Under the pieces are notes generated by a model. It was not told the DNA's origin, searched no databases, and was given only the letters and a program-made list of their open reading frames with translations. Of a stretch of DNA of 54,625 bases, positions 16,903 to 26,101 are shown in pieces; position 1 is the first letter of the stretch; every line of letters starts with the position of its first letter. The position numbers and the translations under genes were made by a program. The DNA comes from Acinetobacter sp. N54.MGS-139 (GTDB lineage Bacteria > Pseudomonadota > Gammaproteobacteria > Burkholderiales > Burkholderiaceae_F), in contig LARN01000010.1 in NCBI GenBank assembly GCA_000980495.1, positions 1-54,625 on the forward strand. The letters are read 5' to 3'.

Positions 16903-18345
16903 ATGCTCATAGACGCGATTAAGCAGCACGGCAAAAAACAAATCGAAGTAAAGCAAAAAATCCGCATCACAGATAAAACTAAAAAACTCAAGTACCGAGT
17001 TGACACATTCTTTATTTTTCCCGGTGCGCTTCAAATTACGGAAAATAATTTCAAAAAAGAAGAGTTCAAACATAATCTGAAGTGCTACCTTAGTCTGAGT
17101 GAACAAAGCCCGAGTTTGTCGGGACTTCGCAACGAACTTTCGGAGCTAAGACTATCGCCAGGGCAAGAGGAAGAATCGGATGATTTCTACAGGCGCTTTT
17201 GTCTCAAATATAAAACTGCACTTCAAGAGAGCAGCCGCTCCTTGATGGAGAACCAAGAACTGTCAGTGGAAGAAACTGAGGCGTTTCTGCAGACTGTCAA
17301 TAAGCTGCTTGAGGAGTTTAGAAAAATTAAGTCCTCCCAAGAAAATTCAGACCACCTGGTTCAGCTGCTCGATAAACTTGATGAGTACCTCACGGTGGTG
17401 ACTGCTTTCTGCCTTAGAGATCTCAGTGAAGTCTGCATCGGTGAGCCGAGAAACAAAATATTGTCTTTTTGGCAGGAAGTTGAGAAATACCGCGCAAGCC
17501 GCTTTCCGGTTGAATCAATCGAAGGAGAGAGTAAGGAATCGGCATTCTTGATGCGATGGTCCTTTCTGAAAAAATTTGTTCAGAGTTCTCTTTTTCTTGA
17601 CATTCGTTATAAGCAAGGTGCTCCCTTACTTACGCATTCTATTTACGGATCAGCAGCGGCACTTTCGATGCTTTTTGCGACGGTGGTGGCATTCTTCTAT
17701 CAAGACAAATACGGATCTTTGAGCCGGAATTTGTTCTTCGCTCTAGTGATTGCCTATATATTCAAAGACCGTTTTAAGGAAATTGTTAGGGACTGGCTTT
17801 CCAATGTGATATTTAGAAGGTGGATCCCGGATAGAAGACTATTCATTTTTTTGGGAAAGAAAAAAGTTGGATGCGCAAAGGAAAATTTCGACTTTGTGTC
17901 TCTTAATGAACTCCCCATTTCCAACAAAGATATTTTGCAAGAGGATGCTCGTTTGTTATCCGATTGCTTTCGGCAATCCAAGCTTACGCCATATGCTTGT
18001 GATTCCATTTTCCGCTATAGCAGAGAAATTACGCTCTCAGCTTCAGAATTCCCCGACGAAGCTTGTCTCATTGACATTATTCGCTTCAATATCTCGGAAT
18101 TTCTCCATAACCTGGGAGCAACATCGGAGGGGCTTCCTTTTTTCTGCGATAACGGAAAAAGTCCGAAAGGCGAGAAGCTTTACAACATATATCTCTTTCG
18201 ATCATTCTGCGTCGGAGAAAAAAGTGACTCAGAGGTAATTAGAGTTACGGTGAATGCTAAAGCAGTCAGACGAATCTCTATTGTTAAATCCTTTGAAAAC
18301 GGTATTTCTGTCTTGGAGAATAGAGGTAAATTTATTTACACCTAA
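16903..18345 (+). CDS. Unknown 480-aa protein with two membrane helices
   Basis: The start at 16903 follows AGGAG by six bases. A large soluble N-terminal region (residues 1-240), with a helical, probably coiled stretch at about 100-175 rich in E, L and K, precedes two membrane helices (about 246-265 and 272-288) with a very short connection. A 190-residue C-terminal soluble region follows. With only a few residues between the helices, both soluble parts should face the cytoplasm. No enzyme motif or family recognised. It sits alone between a terminator and a decayed porin copy, with no operon partners. Confidence 0.7.
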   Translation: MLIDAIKQHGKKQIEVKQKIRITDKTKKLKYRVDTFFIFPGALQITENNFKKEEFKHNLKCYLSLSEQSPSLSGLRNELSELRLSPGQEEESDDFYRRFCLKYKTALQESSRSLMENQELSVEETEAFLQTVNKLLEEFRKIKSSQENSDHLVQLLDKLDEYLTVVTAFCLRDLSEVCIGEPRNKILSFWQEVEKYRASRFPVESIEGESKESAFLMRWSFLKKFVQSSLFLDIRYKQGAPLLTHSIYGSAAALSMLFATVVAFFYQDKYGSLSRNLFFALVIAYIFKDRFKEIVRDWLSNVIFRRWIPDRRLFIFLGKKKVGCAKENFDFVSLNELPISNKDILQEDARLLSDCFRQSKLTPYACDSIFRYSREITLSASEFPDEACLIDIIRFNISEFLHNLGATSEGLPFFCDNGKSPKGEKLYNIYLFRSFCVGEKSDSEVIRVTVNAKAVRRISIVKSFENGISVLENRGKFIYT

Positions 18346-18389
18346 ATTTTCATTCTTATAGAAAATACTGCTGGGTTAAGTTCGAATAC

Positions 18390-18728
18390 AAGTTGCTGCG
18401 TTGCCAGGAATTGAATTTCTTGAAGAAAAGATGGCAGAAACCAACAAAATCCGCAGCGTGAACAACTTCCATGTTTTTTCACTGTCTAGCTCTGGAGATG
18501 GTTTGGTGAAATTACGTCATCGGCTAGTACAAGAACGTAGGACAACTTGAAGAAGGCTGGTACAAAAAGTTCAATGTTTACAGCATTAGAGCAGGATACC
18601 TATACAACTTCTCGAAGAGAACACTCGTTTACGTTCAAGGTGCTTGGGGTAAAGCTCACATAGCCCTGAATCAGGCGCCCGGATTGAGCGGATGGAATAC
18701 TTCTGTGGGTGTGATGCATCGTTTCTAA
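18390..18728 (+). pseudogene. Decayed second copy of the porin 3' end
   Basis: This stretch parallels 12541-12900 of the porin. Segments equivalent to LPGIEF.EEKMAE, YLYNFSKRTL.YVQGAWGKAH and APGLSGWNTS.GV.HRF are recognisable, the last ending in TTCTAA. The middle carries deletions and frame changes, and the signal peptide and first two thirds are absent. It still has its own stem-loop terminator (18747-18778). It is a relic of a duplicated porin gene, now non-functional, older than the single frameshift in the other copy. Confidence 0.85.
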
Positions 18729-18746
18729 ATTTTCTCCTCTCTGTTA

Positions 18747-18778
18747 AGCCTCTTTTCGGATTTGGCCGGAAAGAGGCT
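18747..18778 (+). terminator. Terminator of the relic porin
   Basis: AGCCTCTTTTCGG pairs with CCGGAAAGAGGCT (one wobble), followed by GATCTTTTAT. It lies 19 bases past the relic's stop codon. Confidence 0.65.
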
Positions 18779-19452
18779 GATCTTTTATCAAAAATGAGAT
18801 GAGTGGTTAGGAAGAGGAAGGAGAAAAGGTGTGATTTAATCTTTAATAGTCGTCTATCCAAGCATATCCACCAAAATTCAGCTACGTTTTGATCGAAATT
18901 AGGTTGATTATTTTTCAAAATAACAAATTAATTTAACCCCAAGGGGTAACTAAAATTTTCTAAAGATAGATATATTTTCTTTTTGTTACTCCGGAAGGTC
19001 AATATTTCTATCTTTAATTCAAAAAAGTGGGGATTTGTTCGTTTTAGATTCCTTCTCTCCGTTTGTTTTTTGCTTTTTTTCGACAGATTTGTCAGTTTTT
19101 GAGCGGAAACGTTGATTCCAAAGCAATATCGTTATTAAAATTTGAAAATCCCATTTAATTAATCAAGATATGTAGTGAATAAGTTTTTTCTTCCTAGACG
19201 ATGCAATCTTACCTAGCGTGCAATCATTGGGAAAACGGCAGGCAGAACACAGCGTTCTCCTGTCGATTTTTTTGGTACCTAACATCTTTTGCTCCTGACT
19301 CTGAGAGAGAAGCCTTTTGAAGCTTCAAAAAGTTGATTTGTTTTAGATAGACGCGTAGGCGGGTTATTTGTGGTCTTTTTCTCATTTTTGGCTGAAGACC
19401 TGAATGTACAATACTCGTCCTCGTCATCTATTACTTTTTGTTGGATTCACTG
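18779..19452. other. Gene-free AT-rich stretch, about 670 bp
   Basis: No convincing gene was seen on either strand. A reading frame on the minus strand (19224-19427) has no ribosome-binding site or protein-like composition. A short palindrome TAACCCCAAGGGGTA lies at 18934-18948. Much of the region is A/T-rich and may hold promoters or eroded sequence next to the relic porin. Confidence 0.5.
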
Positions 19453-19923
19453 ATGCGTACACTTGGCAACATCATTTGGAACTTTCCGTTCTTAGGCTTC
19501 GTTACGGCAGCCATTGTTTTCTTAATCGGTCTTTTGTTCGTCGTAACCATCATCGCTGCGCCGATCGGCCTCGGCCTAATTCAGTATTCCAAGTTTCTTC
19601 TTCTGCCCTTTTCGTATGACATGGTTTCTAAATCGGAATTGGAAGGCGAGGCGGACAAAAACATTCTTTGGCAAACCTACGGCTTCATTCTTAAATCTGT
19701 CTACATCATTTTCTTAGGTATACCGATGGCGATCGTGACGCTGATTCAGATCATCGGCTGTTTCTGCAGCGTTATCGGTATTCCGGTTGCGATTGTCATG
19801 GCGAAATCGCTTGGCACGCTGCTTCAGCCTGTCGGAAAAGTCTGCGTCGATCATTCCGTGGCACAAGCACTATTGGTGGAGCAGGGAAGGAATCAGCTTC
19901 AGTCTATGAACAACAATCGCTAA
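19453..19923 (+). CDS. YccF-family inner-membrane protein
   Basis: A 156-aa membrane protein with four hydrophobic segments arranged as two repeats, each with a helix pair (NIIWNFPFLGFVTAAIVFLI and FLGIPMAIVTLIQIIGCF). This is the YccF (DUF307 repeat) pattern of small inner-membrane proteins of unknown activity. The ATG at 19453 fits the family's opening MRTLGNIIW; a TTG at 19438 would add five residues. A weak GGA lies upstream. It converges with the ABC exporter genes across a shared terminator. Confidence 0.75.
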   Translation: MRTLGNIIWNFPFLGFVTAAIVFLIGLLFVVTIIAAPIGLGLIQYSKFLLLPFSYDMVSKSELEGEADKNILWQTYGFILKSVYIIFLGIPMAIVTLIQIIGCFCSVIGIPVAIVMAKSLGTLLQPVGKVCVDHSVAQALLVEQGRNQLQSMNNNR

Positions 19924-19993
19924 TGCCGATGTTCTTATGAGCGGAAACTTTATCTTCTGAAGCTTTCATAATTTTCATCGTTCTGAATACAAA

Positions 19994-20027
19994 AAAGCCT
20001 GTCTGCAAATCAACACAGACAGGCTTT
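19994..20027. terminator. Bidirectional terminator
   Basis: A 12-bp stem AAAGCCTGTCTG with CAGACAGGCTTT, flanked by A and T runs, lies between two converging genes and would serve both. Confidence 0.85.
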
Positions 20028-20044
20028 GAAACATTTTCAGATCT

Positions 20045-20836
20045 TTATTTTCGGATTTTGTATCCGATCTGCATCAAGTAAGTCGCAAATCCTGCAGCCG
20101 CTAGTCCAGATATCGTTACGACCGAGAGGCTTACCCAGGGATTGAAGTCGCTCTGAGAAAAGAACCCGTAGCGGAATCCGTCAATGATGTAGAAGAACGG
20201 ATTGAATCTCGATAACGTCTGGAAAATCGGCGGCAGCTGGTTAATCGAGTAAAAGACACCCGAAAGGAAAGTCAGCGGGAGAATGACAAAACTCTGGAAC
20301 GCACCGACTTGATCAAACTTATCAGCCCAAAGTCCGCAGATCAATCCCAAAGAGCCCATAAGCGCTGCTCCTATAAACCCGAAAACCAAAATCCAAAGAA
20401 GATGATCCATCGGGGGCGGAGACCAGAGGAAAGAAGCCAAGAGGACGCCTGCGCCGACAATTAAGGCGCGGACAATGGAAGCGCCGATCATCGCTAATGA
20501 CAGCTCCCAGCCGGCAAACGGCGGCAGCTGTATAAAGATCAGGCTCCCCATGATCTTCGAAGACAGCATTGAAGAAGAGCTGTTTCCGAAAGCGTTCTGC
20601 AGCATCGTCATCATTACGAGGCCGGGAACAAGGAAGTGCAGGTAATTCACGCCGTCAAAAGTCGGCATTTTGCCGGCCAAAACTTGACCGAAAACCAATA
20701 AATACAAAAGTCCCATGAGAACCGGTGCAAAAATCGTCTGCAATGCAATCTTTTTGAATCGGAGAATCTCTTTTTCCAAAAGCGTAAGAAAAGAAGCTCC
20801 GGGACGGTAAGGCTGAGGTTCTATTTTGAATTTCAT
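20045..20836 (-). CDS. ABC-2 type exporter permease
   Basis: A 263-aa membrane protein with about six helices, matching the ABC-2 permease fold of the YadH/drug-exporter type. It contains the typical central segment LPLTFLSGVFYSINQLPPIF and the following FNPFFYIIDGFRYGF. It overlaps its ATPase gene by the ATGA at 20833-20836, so both are translated together. It would pump a hydrophobic substrate, lipid or glycan outward; the sequence does not say which. Confidence 0.88.
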   Translation of the reverse strand: MKFKIEPQPYRPGASFLTLLEKEILRFKKIALQTIFAPVLMGLLYLLVFGQVLAGKMPTFDGVNYLHFLVPGLVMMTMLQNAFGNSSSSMLSSKIMGSLIFIQLPPFAGWELSLAMIGASIVRALIVGAGVLLASFLWSPPPMDHLLWILVFGFIGAALMGSLGLICGLWADKFDQVGAFQSFVILPLTFLSGVFYSINQLPPIFQTLSRFNPFFYIIDGFRYGFFSQSDFNPWVSLSVVTISGLAAAGFATYLMQIGYKIRK

Positions 20837-21750
20837 TTAGAGGTAATTCTCATAAAGACTTCTTCGAGATTGGCTTTGCCGAGTTCTAAACCTTCGGGCT
20901 CTAAGCCTCGCTTATGAAGCTCGTCGAGCAGGATTCTTAAACCTTCTGGGGTGTCGTAGTTCAGGCAATAGAATCCGTCCTGAAGCTTTTCTACCTGAAT
21001 CGGAAAGTCCGAGGGCAGAGGAGCCGAAAGGGTAAAAACAACACGGTCTTTTGAGTATTCCTTCAGAAGATCGCGTGTGTTCTCTAAGGCCGCAATGCGT
21101 CCGTGATTGAGCATGGCGACATTTCTGCAGAGTCGTTCTGCTTCTTCAAGGTAATGGGTCGTCAGAATGATCGTGTGTCCCTTGCGGTTTAGTTCTTCCA
21201 TAAAGGTCCAAAGCGAATGGCGAAGGTTGATGTCGACCCCGGCTGTCGGTTCATCCAACACAATCAGAGGCGGTTTATGGACAAGCGCCTGGGCGATTAG
21301 AACGCGGCGTTTCATACCGCCGGACAAGCGCATGACGCTTTCTTTCTTTTTATCGGCAAGATCCAGAACCTCAAGCAGTTCGTGGAGCCACTTATCGTTG
21401 TGACGCAGGCCGAAATATCCGCTCTGCAGTCTTAATGTCTCCCATACACTCAGAAATGGATCGAAAGTAATTTCCTGCGGGACGATGCCGATCGCCATTT
21501 TGAACTGCTGCCAGTCACGGCGAATGTCGTAACCTAAAACAGAAACGTTTCCGCTGTCAGGCGTTACAGTCTTGGCCAGTACACCGATCAAAGTGCTTTT
21601 TCCGGCTCCGTTAGGGCCGAGCAGGCCGAAAAAATCGCCTTGTTCAATCGAAAATCTCACATCCGAAAGGGCCTTTTTTGGATTTTTACCGGCGTTAAAA
21701 GACTTCGAAATATGTTCAATTTGAAGTGCTGGAATATTAAATTCAGTCAC
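20833..21750 (-). CDS. ABC-2 type exporter ATPase
   Basis: A 305-aa ATP-binding subunit of the YadG/DrrA type. It has Walker A GPNGAGKST, a Q-loop at IVPQE, signature LSGGMKRR, Walker B LIVLDEPTAG and a switch His in LTTHYLEEAERL. The last about 80 residues form the extra domain common in these exporters. It begins with GTG at 21750 after AAGGAAAAA. It is divergent from the haem operon and shares its Fur-box intergenic region, although the boxes lie about 150-220 bases from this start. Confidence 0.9.
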   Translation of the reverse strand: MTEFNIPALQIEHISKSFNAGKNPKKALSDVRFSIEQGDFFGLLGPNGAGKSTLIGVLAKTVTPDSGNVSVLGYDIRRDWQQFKMAIGIVPQEITFDPFLSVWETLRLQSGYFGLRHNDKWLHELLEVLDLADKKKESVMRLSGGMKRRVLIAQALVHKPPLIVLDEPTAGVDINLRHSLWTFMEELNRKGHTIILTTHYLEEAERLCRNVAMLNHGRIAALENTRDLLKEYSKDRVVFTLSAPLPSDFPIQVEKLQDGFYCLNYDTPEGLRILLDELHKRGLEPEGLELGKANLEEVFMRITSK

Positions 21751-21905
21751 GAATTTTTTCCTTTTGTCTGTTTTTATTCAAAGATTAACCATTCTTCAAA
21801 CTACTGTTTTAAACGAAAGTCTCAAATGGTTAATAAAAATTCAGATCAATCCGAACCGGTTAAATTTTTATACATATTGATTACAAGGATTCAGGTAAAC
21901 GATGA

Positions 21906-21914
21906 TGATAATCA
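21906..21914. promoter_or_regulatory. Partial Fur-box-like palindrome
   Basis: TGATAATCA, within a wider ATGATGATAATCATTT context, 37-45 bases before the stronger Fur box. A possible second Fur binding site. Confidence 0.5.
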
Positions 21915-21950
21915 TTTGTATTAAAATTGTCTTAGTGCTAAATTTATTCA

Positions 21951-21969
21951 AATGATAATCATTATCAAT
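21951..21969 (+). promoter_or_regulatory. Fur box overlapping the haem operon promoter
   Basis: AATGATAATCATTATCAAT contains the 14-base half TGATAATCATTATC of the classical 19-base Fur box. It directly abuts a TACAAT -10-like hexamer at 21969-21974, so bound Fur-iron would block the promoter of the operon beginning at 21986. Iron-starvation induction is inferred from this arrangement. Confidence 0.85.
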
Positions 21970-21985
21970 ACAATATTTTAGCATT

Positions 21986-23377
21986 ATGCAAGCACAACAC
22001 ACTGACCGACAGAAAGCAGTCCCGATGTTTAATGCCTTCCAAAGCAAAGGGCAAGACGACATCAGCCGCTGGCTGGCCAAAGTTTCTGAGAATCCTATTG
22101 TCGAAGCTTTTCCCGAAAAGATTGATATCCATCCGGGAATGGACAGCTCCATGCTGTTGTCTACGGAAATGCCGGCGATCTTATCCGAACTTGTCTCTAA
22201 GCCTCGTACACGCAGAACGGTGGCCTATATCAACGTTCCTTACTGTGAAACCCGCTGCTTCTATTGCTTGTTCTATATCAAGCCGTATCGCAATAAAGAA
22301 GAAAGCAAAGCATTTGCCGATACGCTGATCAAAGAACTTCAGCTTTGGTCGGATAAACCGGTGCAGAAGGGCGAGCCCGTCCACGCCGTCTACTTCGGCG
22401 GCGGCACACCGACTGCTTTAGAAGCCTCTGATATTGAAAGAGTCATTAAAGCTGTTCGTCGCTACCTTCCGCTCGCCAACGACTGTGAAATCACTTACGA
22501 GGGCCGTTTGTCCGGTTTCGGGACCGACAAAATGGAAGCTGCATTAGCAGGCGGCGCCAATCGCTTCTCTTTGGGTGTTCAGAGCTTTGATACGAAGATC
22601 CGTCAGGCCGTCGGCCGACGTTCGGATAAGGAAACCCTGATCCGTCAGCTTGAAAAACTGATGAGCTACGATCAGGCCGCCATCGTGATTGATTTGATTT
22701 ACGGTTTTCCGTTCCAGACCTTGGAAACTTGGAAAGAAGACTTACGAATTGGCCGAGAGCTTAACCTTGACGGCATCGACTGCTACCAGCTCCGCGTGTT
22801 TGAGAAGTCTCCTCTTTATAAATATATTCAGAACGGCAAACTTCCTCCCGGACCGGATCATGAACTTCGCGCTGCGATGTTCCAGGAAGCCGTGCAAAGC
22901 ATGCATGAAGCAGGCTGGAAGCGTCTTTCCATCTCCCATTGGGCTTCAAACACCCGTGAACGAAATTTTTATAACTACTACGCAAAGACCCGTACCGATT
23001 GTTTAGCTTTCGGTCCCGGCGCCGGCGGCAACTTAAGCGGTTACGGCTTCATGCAGCACCGTCAGCCGGATGCTTGGGCCAAGGCTGTCGAAAGCGGTGT
23101 CAAACCAATTGCCATGATGACCAAACCGCCTCTGTTCTGGGAACTGGGACGTGCGGTCGCTGAGCAGCTTGAATTGAATTTCTTTAACCCTTCCCAACTG
23201 GCTCACGAGTTTTCTGAGAAGTTTGCAACTTTGTGGAATCCATTGATCGATAACTGGACTGAAGCAGGGCTCCTTGCCCCCGTCGGAAACCGTTTTGAAC
23301 TGACGGTTCCCGGCCAATTCTGGCAGGGCCGTATGACTCAGCACATCCTCGACTACTTCAAATCTCAGACAAAATGA
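21986..23377 (+). CDS. hutW: HutW/ChuW-type radical SAM haem-degrading protein
   Basis: A 463-aa radical SAM enzyme related to HemN/HemW. The cluster motif CETRCFYC puts cysteines at 87, 91 and 94, followed by FGGGTPTA (glycine motif for SAM). ChuW/HutW enzymes open the haem ring without oxygen, releasing iron and anaerobilin, and place in a haem operon supports that role here. Neither ATG 21986 nor ATG 22025 (MFNAFQSK) has a clear ribosome-binding site. The first lies only about 12 bases after the -10 hexamer, so the transcript may be nearly leaderless or start at 22025. Overlaps the receptor gene by ATGA. Confidence 0.88.
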   Translation: MQAQHTDRQKAVPMFNAFQSKGQDDISRWLAKVSENPIVEAFPEKIDIHPGMDSSMLLSTEMPAILSELVSKPRTRRTVAYINVPYCETRCFYCLFYIKPYRNKEESKAFADTLIKELQLWSDKPVQKGEPVHAVYFGGGTPTALEASDIERVIKAVRRYLPLANDCEITYEGRLSGFGTDKMEAALAGGANRFSLGVQSFDTKIRQAVGRRSDKETLIRQLEKLMSYDQAAIVIDLIYGFPFQTLETWKEDLRIGRELNLDGIDCYQLRVFEKSPLYKYIQNGKLPPGPDHELRAAMFQEAVQSMHEAGWKRLSISHWASNTRERNFYNYYAKTRTDCLAFGPGAGGNLSGYGFMQHRQPDAWAKAVESGVKPIAMMTKPPLFWELGRAVAEQLELNFFNPSQLAHEFSEKFATLWNPLIDNWTEAGLLAPVGNRFELTVPGQFWQGRMTQHILDYFKSQTK

Positions 23378-25482
23378 CCACTAATCTTACTTTCAAATTG
23401 ACGGCCGCAGCCGCATTGACTTTTTGCTCGCTCGCACTTCAGGCCGAAGAAACCGTTCAGACTTCTGAAGTGACGGTAACTGCCGGACGCGTTGAACAGC
23501 AGCTTCTCGAAGTTCCGATGGCAGTGACGGTCGTAACCAACCAGGAAATCCAGGAATCTGCCGCCCGCAACGTGGGCGAGCTTCTGGAAGACATTCCCGG
23601 CGTCATGGTCAATAACGCCGGTTCTCAGGGCTTAAAACGCGTTTCCATCCGCGGTGAAGATACTTTCAGAACATTGACTCTTATTGACGGCCAGAAGATT
23701 TCCGAACAGAAATCCATGTCCGGCGCTTCGATTCTTATCGATCCGAGCTCTATTGAGCGCATTGAAGTGATCAAAGGACCGGCTTCCGTACTTTACGGTT
23801 CCGACGCCTTGGGCGGTGTGGTAAACATCATCACGAAGAAGGGATCTAAGAAACCGTTTGAAGCCGAAGGATCCGTTGCAAGGAACGGCGCAGGTCACGG
23901 CTGGGCGGAAACGATTTCTCTCGGCGGAACTTACAAAGGTTTGAACTACCATTTGGATGCCGGTTATCAGAGTCACGGCAACATCAAGACTCCGCTCGGA
24001 TACCAGAAGGGTACGGACTTCCGTCAGAAAAATGCCTCTGCTTTCCTGAGTTACGACTTCAATGAGCATTTCACAGCCGGTCTGCGTGCGGATACTTTTG
24101 ACAGCGACATCAATTCTTCCAGCTGGGAATATGAACAAGATCCGAACAGCGAATTCTTTGTTCGTATTCCGAAGTGGAAGCGAGACAAGGTCGCTCTGTT
24201 TGCAGAGGGCAAGAACCTTAACGAATACCTCACCCGTTTGCGTTGGGACGGCTATTGGCAGAAGAACCATAAGAACATGAGAAATTACGTTTTGGTGTCG
24301 CCATTCCCTACTGCGAAGGTTATAACAGATTCACTTGCGGATAACCGTATCAAAACTTACGGTACAAGTCTTCAGGCTGACTGGCAGCTGGGAGAATCGA
24401 ATTTCCTGATTACCGGCTATGAGTTTGTTCAGGATCAGTTGGAAGCCGATACCGATGCCCGCTCTTCCATGTCTATGAGATCAATGCTTATGAGCGATAC
24501 ACAAACCCATCGTTTTAACAAAGGCAAAGAAACCACGAATGCAATTTTTGCCTCCATGGAAACATCTTTGCCGATGGATTTTACGGTTAATTATGGTGTT
24601 CGTTATACCTGGGTCAACTCTAAGCTCAGTAAAGCCTCTGCAAGCCTCAATGGTTTTGATAGAAATGGTCAATATAAAAACTTTGACGACGGATCTGCAG
24701 GTAAAACCGGCAGCGATAGAAACAGCCGTCCTGTCTTTAACCTGAGTTTGAACTGGACCGGCCTCCCGGATACCTCGTTAAGAGCCGGTTGGTCTCAGGG
24801 CTTCCGTGTTCCGAATCTTCAGGAAAAGTATCTCATGAATAGCATGGGCGGCGGAACGATCTTTGGAAATCCGAACCTTAAGCCCGAGAAGTCCAACAAC
24901 TTTGAAATTGGGGCTCGTTATGCAGGAAGCGCTGTTGAGGCAGACTTCGCTCTGTTCTACAACCTCGCGGATGACTACATTTCTACTATTCGTATCTATC
25001 CCGATGTTGGTACGAAATCTCAGTACACCTACGAGAATGCCGACAAGGCTAAAACCTTCGGTGCCGAACTCTCCGTGAACTTTAAGCCGACGAACCACAT
25101 TTTCCCTTACGCCAGCATGACTTGGCTGCGCAGAAAGACCGAGTGGGGCAGCGGAGTTTCTACCTATGATTCCGGAGTTGCCGGTTTCACGGCTCGCTAC
25201 GGTGTCAAGACGGAGTTCGAAGTCTTTAACGGCCGCTGGAATACGGATACGTACCTCAGAAGCAAGACGGCATCTAAGTCTTATTCACCGAATACCAGTG
25301 AGACGACCCGTGTTGCCGGTTATACAACGCTTAACTTTGCGACCACTTATCACTTTGGTTCGCAGAAGCGTTACATGGTCAGCGCTGAGGCCATCAACAT
25401 TACGAACCAGCTTTATTCCTACGGCGATTCGATCTACGAACCCGGACGCCACTTCAACTTCAAGCTGAGCGCGAAGTACTAA
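23374..25482 (+). CDS. TonB-dependent outer-membrane receptor, probable haem receptor
   Basis: A 702-aa receptor. It has a signal peptide ending SLALQA, a TonB-box-like SEVTVTAGR, a plug domain (IPGVMVNNAG, then the IKGPASVLYGSDALGGVVN stretch), and a 22-strand barrel ending in an aromatic-rich strand (FNFKLSAKY). The SALGGVVNIITKKG-type segment is usual for haem and siderophore receptors. The haem assignment rests on the operon (HutW, HutX, TonB/ExbBD), not on residues I can prove. Stop-to-start overlap with hutW shows tight coupling. Confidence 0.88.
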   Translation: MTTNLTFKLTAAAALTFCSLALQAEETVQTSEVTVTAGRVEQQLLEVPMAVTVVTNQEIQESAARNVGELLEDIPGVMVNNAGSQGLKRVSIRGEDTFRTLTLIDGQKISEQKSMSGASILIDPSSIERIEVIKGPASVLYGSDALGGVVNIITKKGSKKPFEAEGSVARNGAGHGWAETISLGGTYKGLNYHLDAGYQSHGNIKTPLGYQKGTDFRQKNASAFLSYDFNEHFTAGLRADTFDSDINSSSWEYEQDPNSEFFVRIPKWKRDKVALFAEGKNLNEYLTRLRWDGYWQKNHKNMRNYVLVSPFPTAKVITDSLADNRIKTYGTSLQADWQLGESNFLITGYEFVQDQLEADTDARSSMSMRSMLMSDTQTHRFNKGKETTNAIFASMETSLPMDFTVNYGVRYTWVNSKLSKASASLNGFDRNGQYKNFDDGSAGKTGSDRNSRPVFNLSLNWTGLPDTSLRAGWSQGFRVPNLQEKYLMNSMGGGTIFGNPNLKPEKSNNFEIGARYAGSAVEADFALFYNLADDYISTIRIYPDVGTKSQYTYENADKAKTFGAELSVNFKPTNHIFPYASMTWLRRKTEWGSGVSTYDSGVAGFTARYGVKTEFEVFNGRWNTDTYLRSKTASKSYSPNTSETTRVAGYTTLNFATTYHFGSQKRYMVSAEAINITNQLYSYGDSIYEPGRHFNFKLSAKY

Positions 25483-25516
25483 GCAGTAATAAGGATTCAT
25501 TTCAACGGGAAACAGC

Positions 25517-26101
25517 ATGACGGAAATGACATTGGAGAGAAAGGAGGGCCGTTCTTGGCTCAGAAGGTTCGGTGACCGCTGGGGTGCTCGTGACCTCGTG
25601 GTAATCGGAGTTTTTGCCGCGACCGCAAAACTCTCCACGGTTTTAATCGCTATGGTGAGCGGAGGAATGAATCCTGTCAGCCTTCTGCTTAAAAATGTGG
25701 TTTTCACCACACTGCTTGTGATCATGCTTTACAAAGTGCGTCAGCCCGGAACGCTGAGCCTCTTTGTGATCGTAAGCGCGCTGGTGAACTTTCTGCTCTT
25801 GGGCGGAAATGTCACACTCATTCCGCCCATGCTGGTAGCCGCTTTAGTCTCCGAAGCAGTCATGAAGTTTGTTAAAAGCCTCGGATGGAAAGGTGCCGTC
25901 TTCTGGGGCGTCGGCTGCTTTGACTTCCTTTCCAAAGGATTGTCGCTCGCAGTGTCCTATCTCATGATGCGCGAATCTCCGGCCCTGATGGCAGTTGTTC
26001 TCCCGATCGTTTTGATCGGTTATGCCGGTTCTTTAATCGGTCTTTATACGGGTTACCGTTCAATGAAGGAATTAAGACATGCAGGCATCGTCCGCTTCTA
26101 A
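25517..26101 (+). CDS. ECF transporter substrate-binding S component
   Basis: A 194-aa membrane protein with about five or six hydrophobic helices, of the MptD/Trep_Strep type of ECF S components. It is preceded by GGGAAACAG and followed by the T component gene with a 23-base overlap. ECF S components bind vitamins, metals or tetrapyrroles and dock on a shared T/ATPase module. Here the dedicated module is encoded next door (group I arrangement). In this operon the likely cargo is haem or a haem-derived product. ECF-type haem import has been described in lactobacilli; this is by analogy. Confidence 0.78.
   Translation: MTEMTLERKEGRSWLRRFGDRWGARDLVVIGVFAATAKLSTVLIAMVSGGMNPVSLLLKNVVFTTLLVIMLYKVRQPGTLSLFVIVSALVNFLLLGGNVTLIPPMLVAALVSEAVMKFVKSLGWKGAVFWGVGCFDFLSKGLSLAVSYLMMRESPALMAVVLPIVLIGYAGSLIGLYTGYRSMKELRHAGIVRF

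Noticed and set aside
18934..18948. TAACCCCAAGGGGTA palindrome
   Set aside because: A stem of only five pairs, no gene near; too weak for a site or terminator.
19224..19427. Minus-strand frame before the YccF gene
   Set aside because: No ribosome-binding site and basic, low-complexity text; likely chance.
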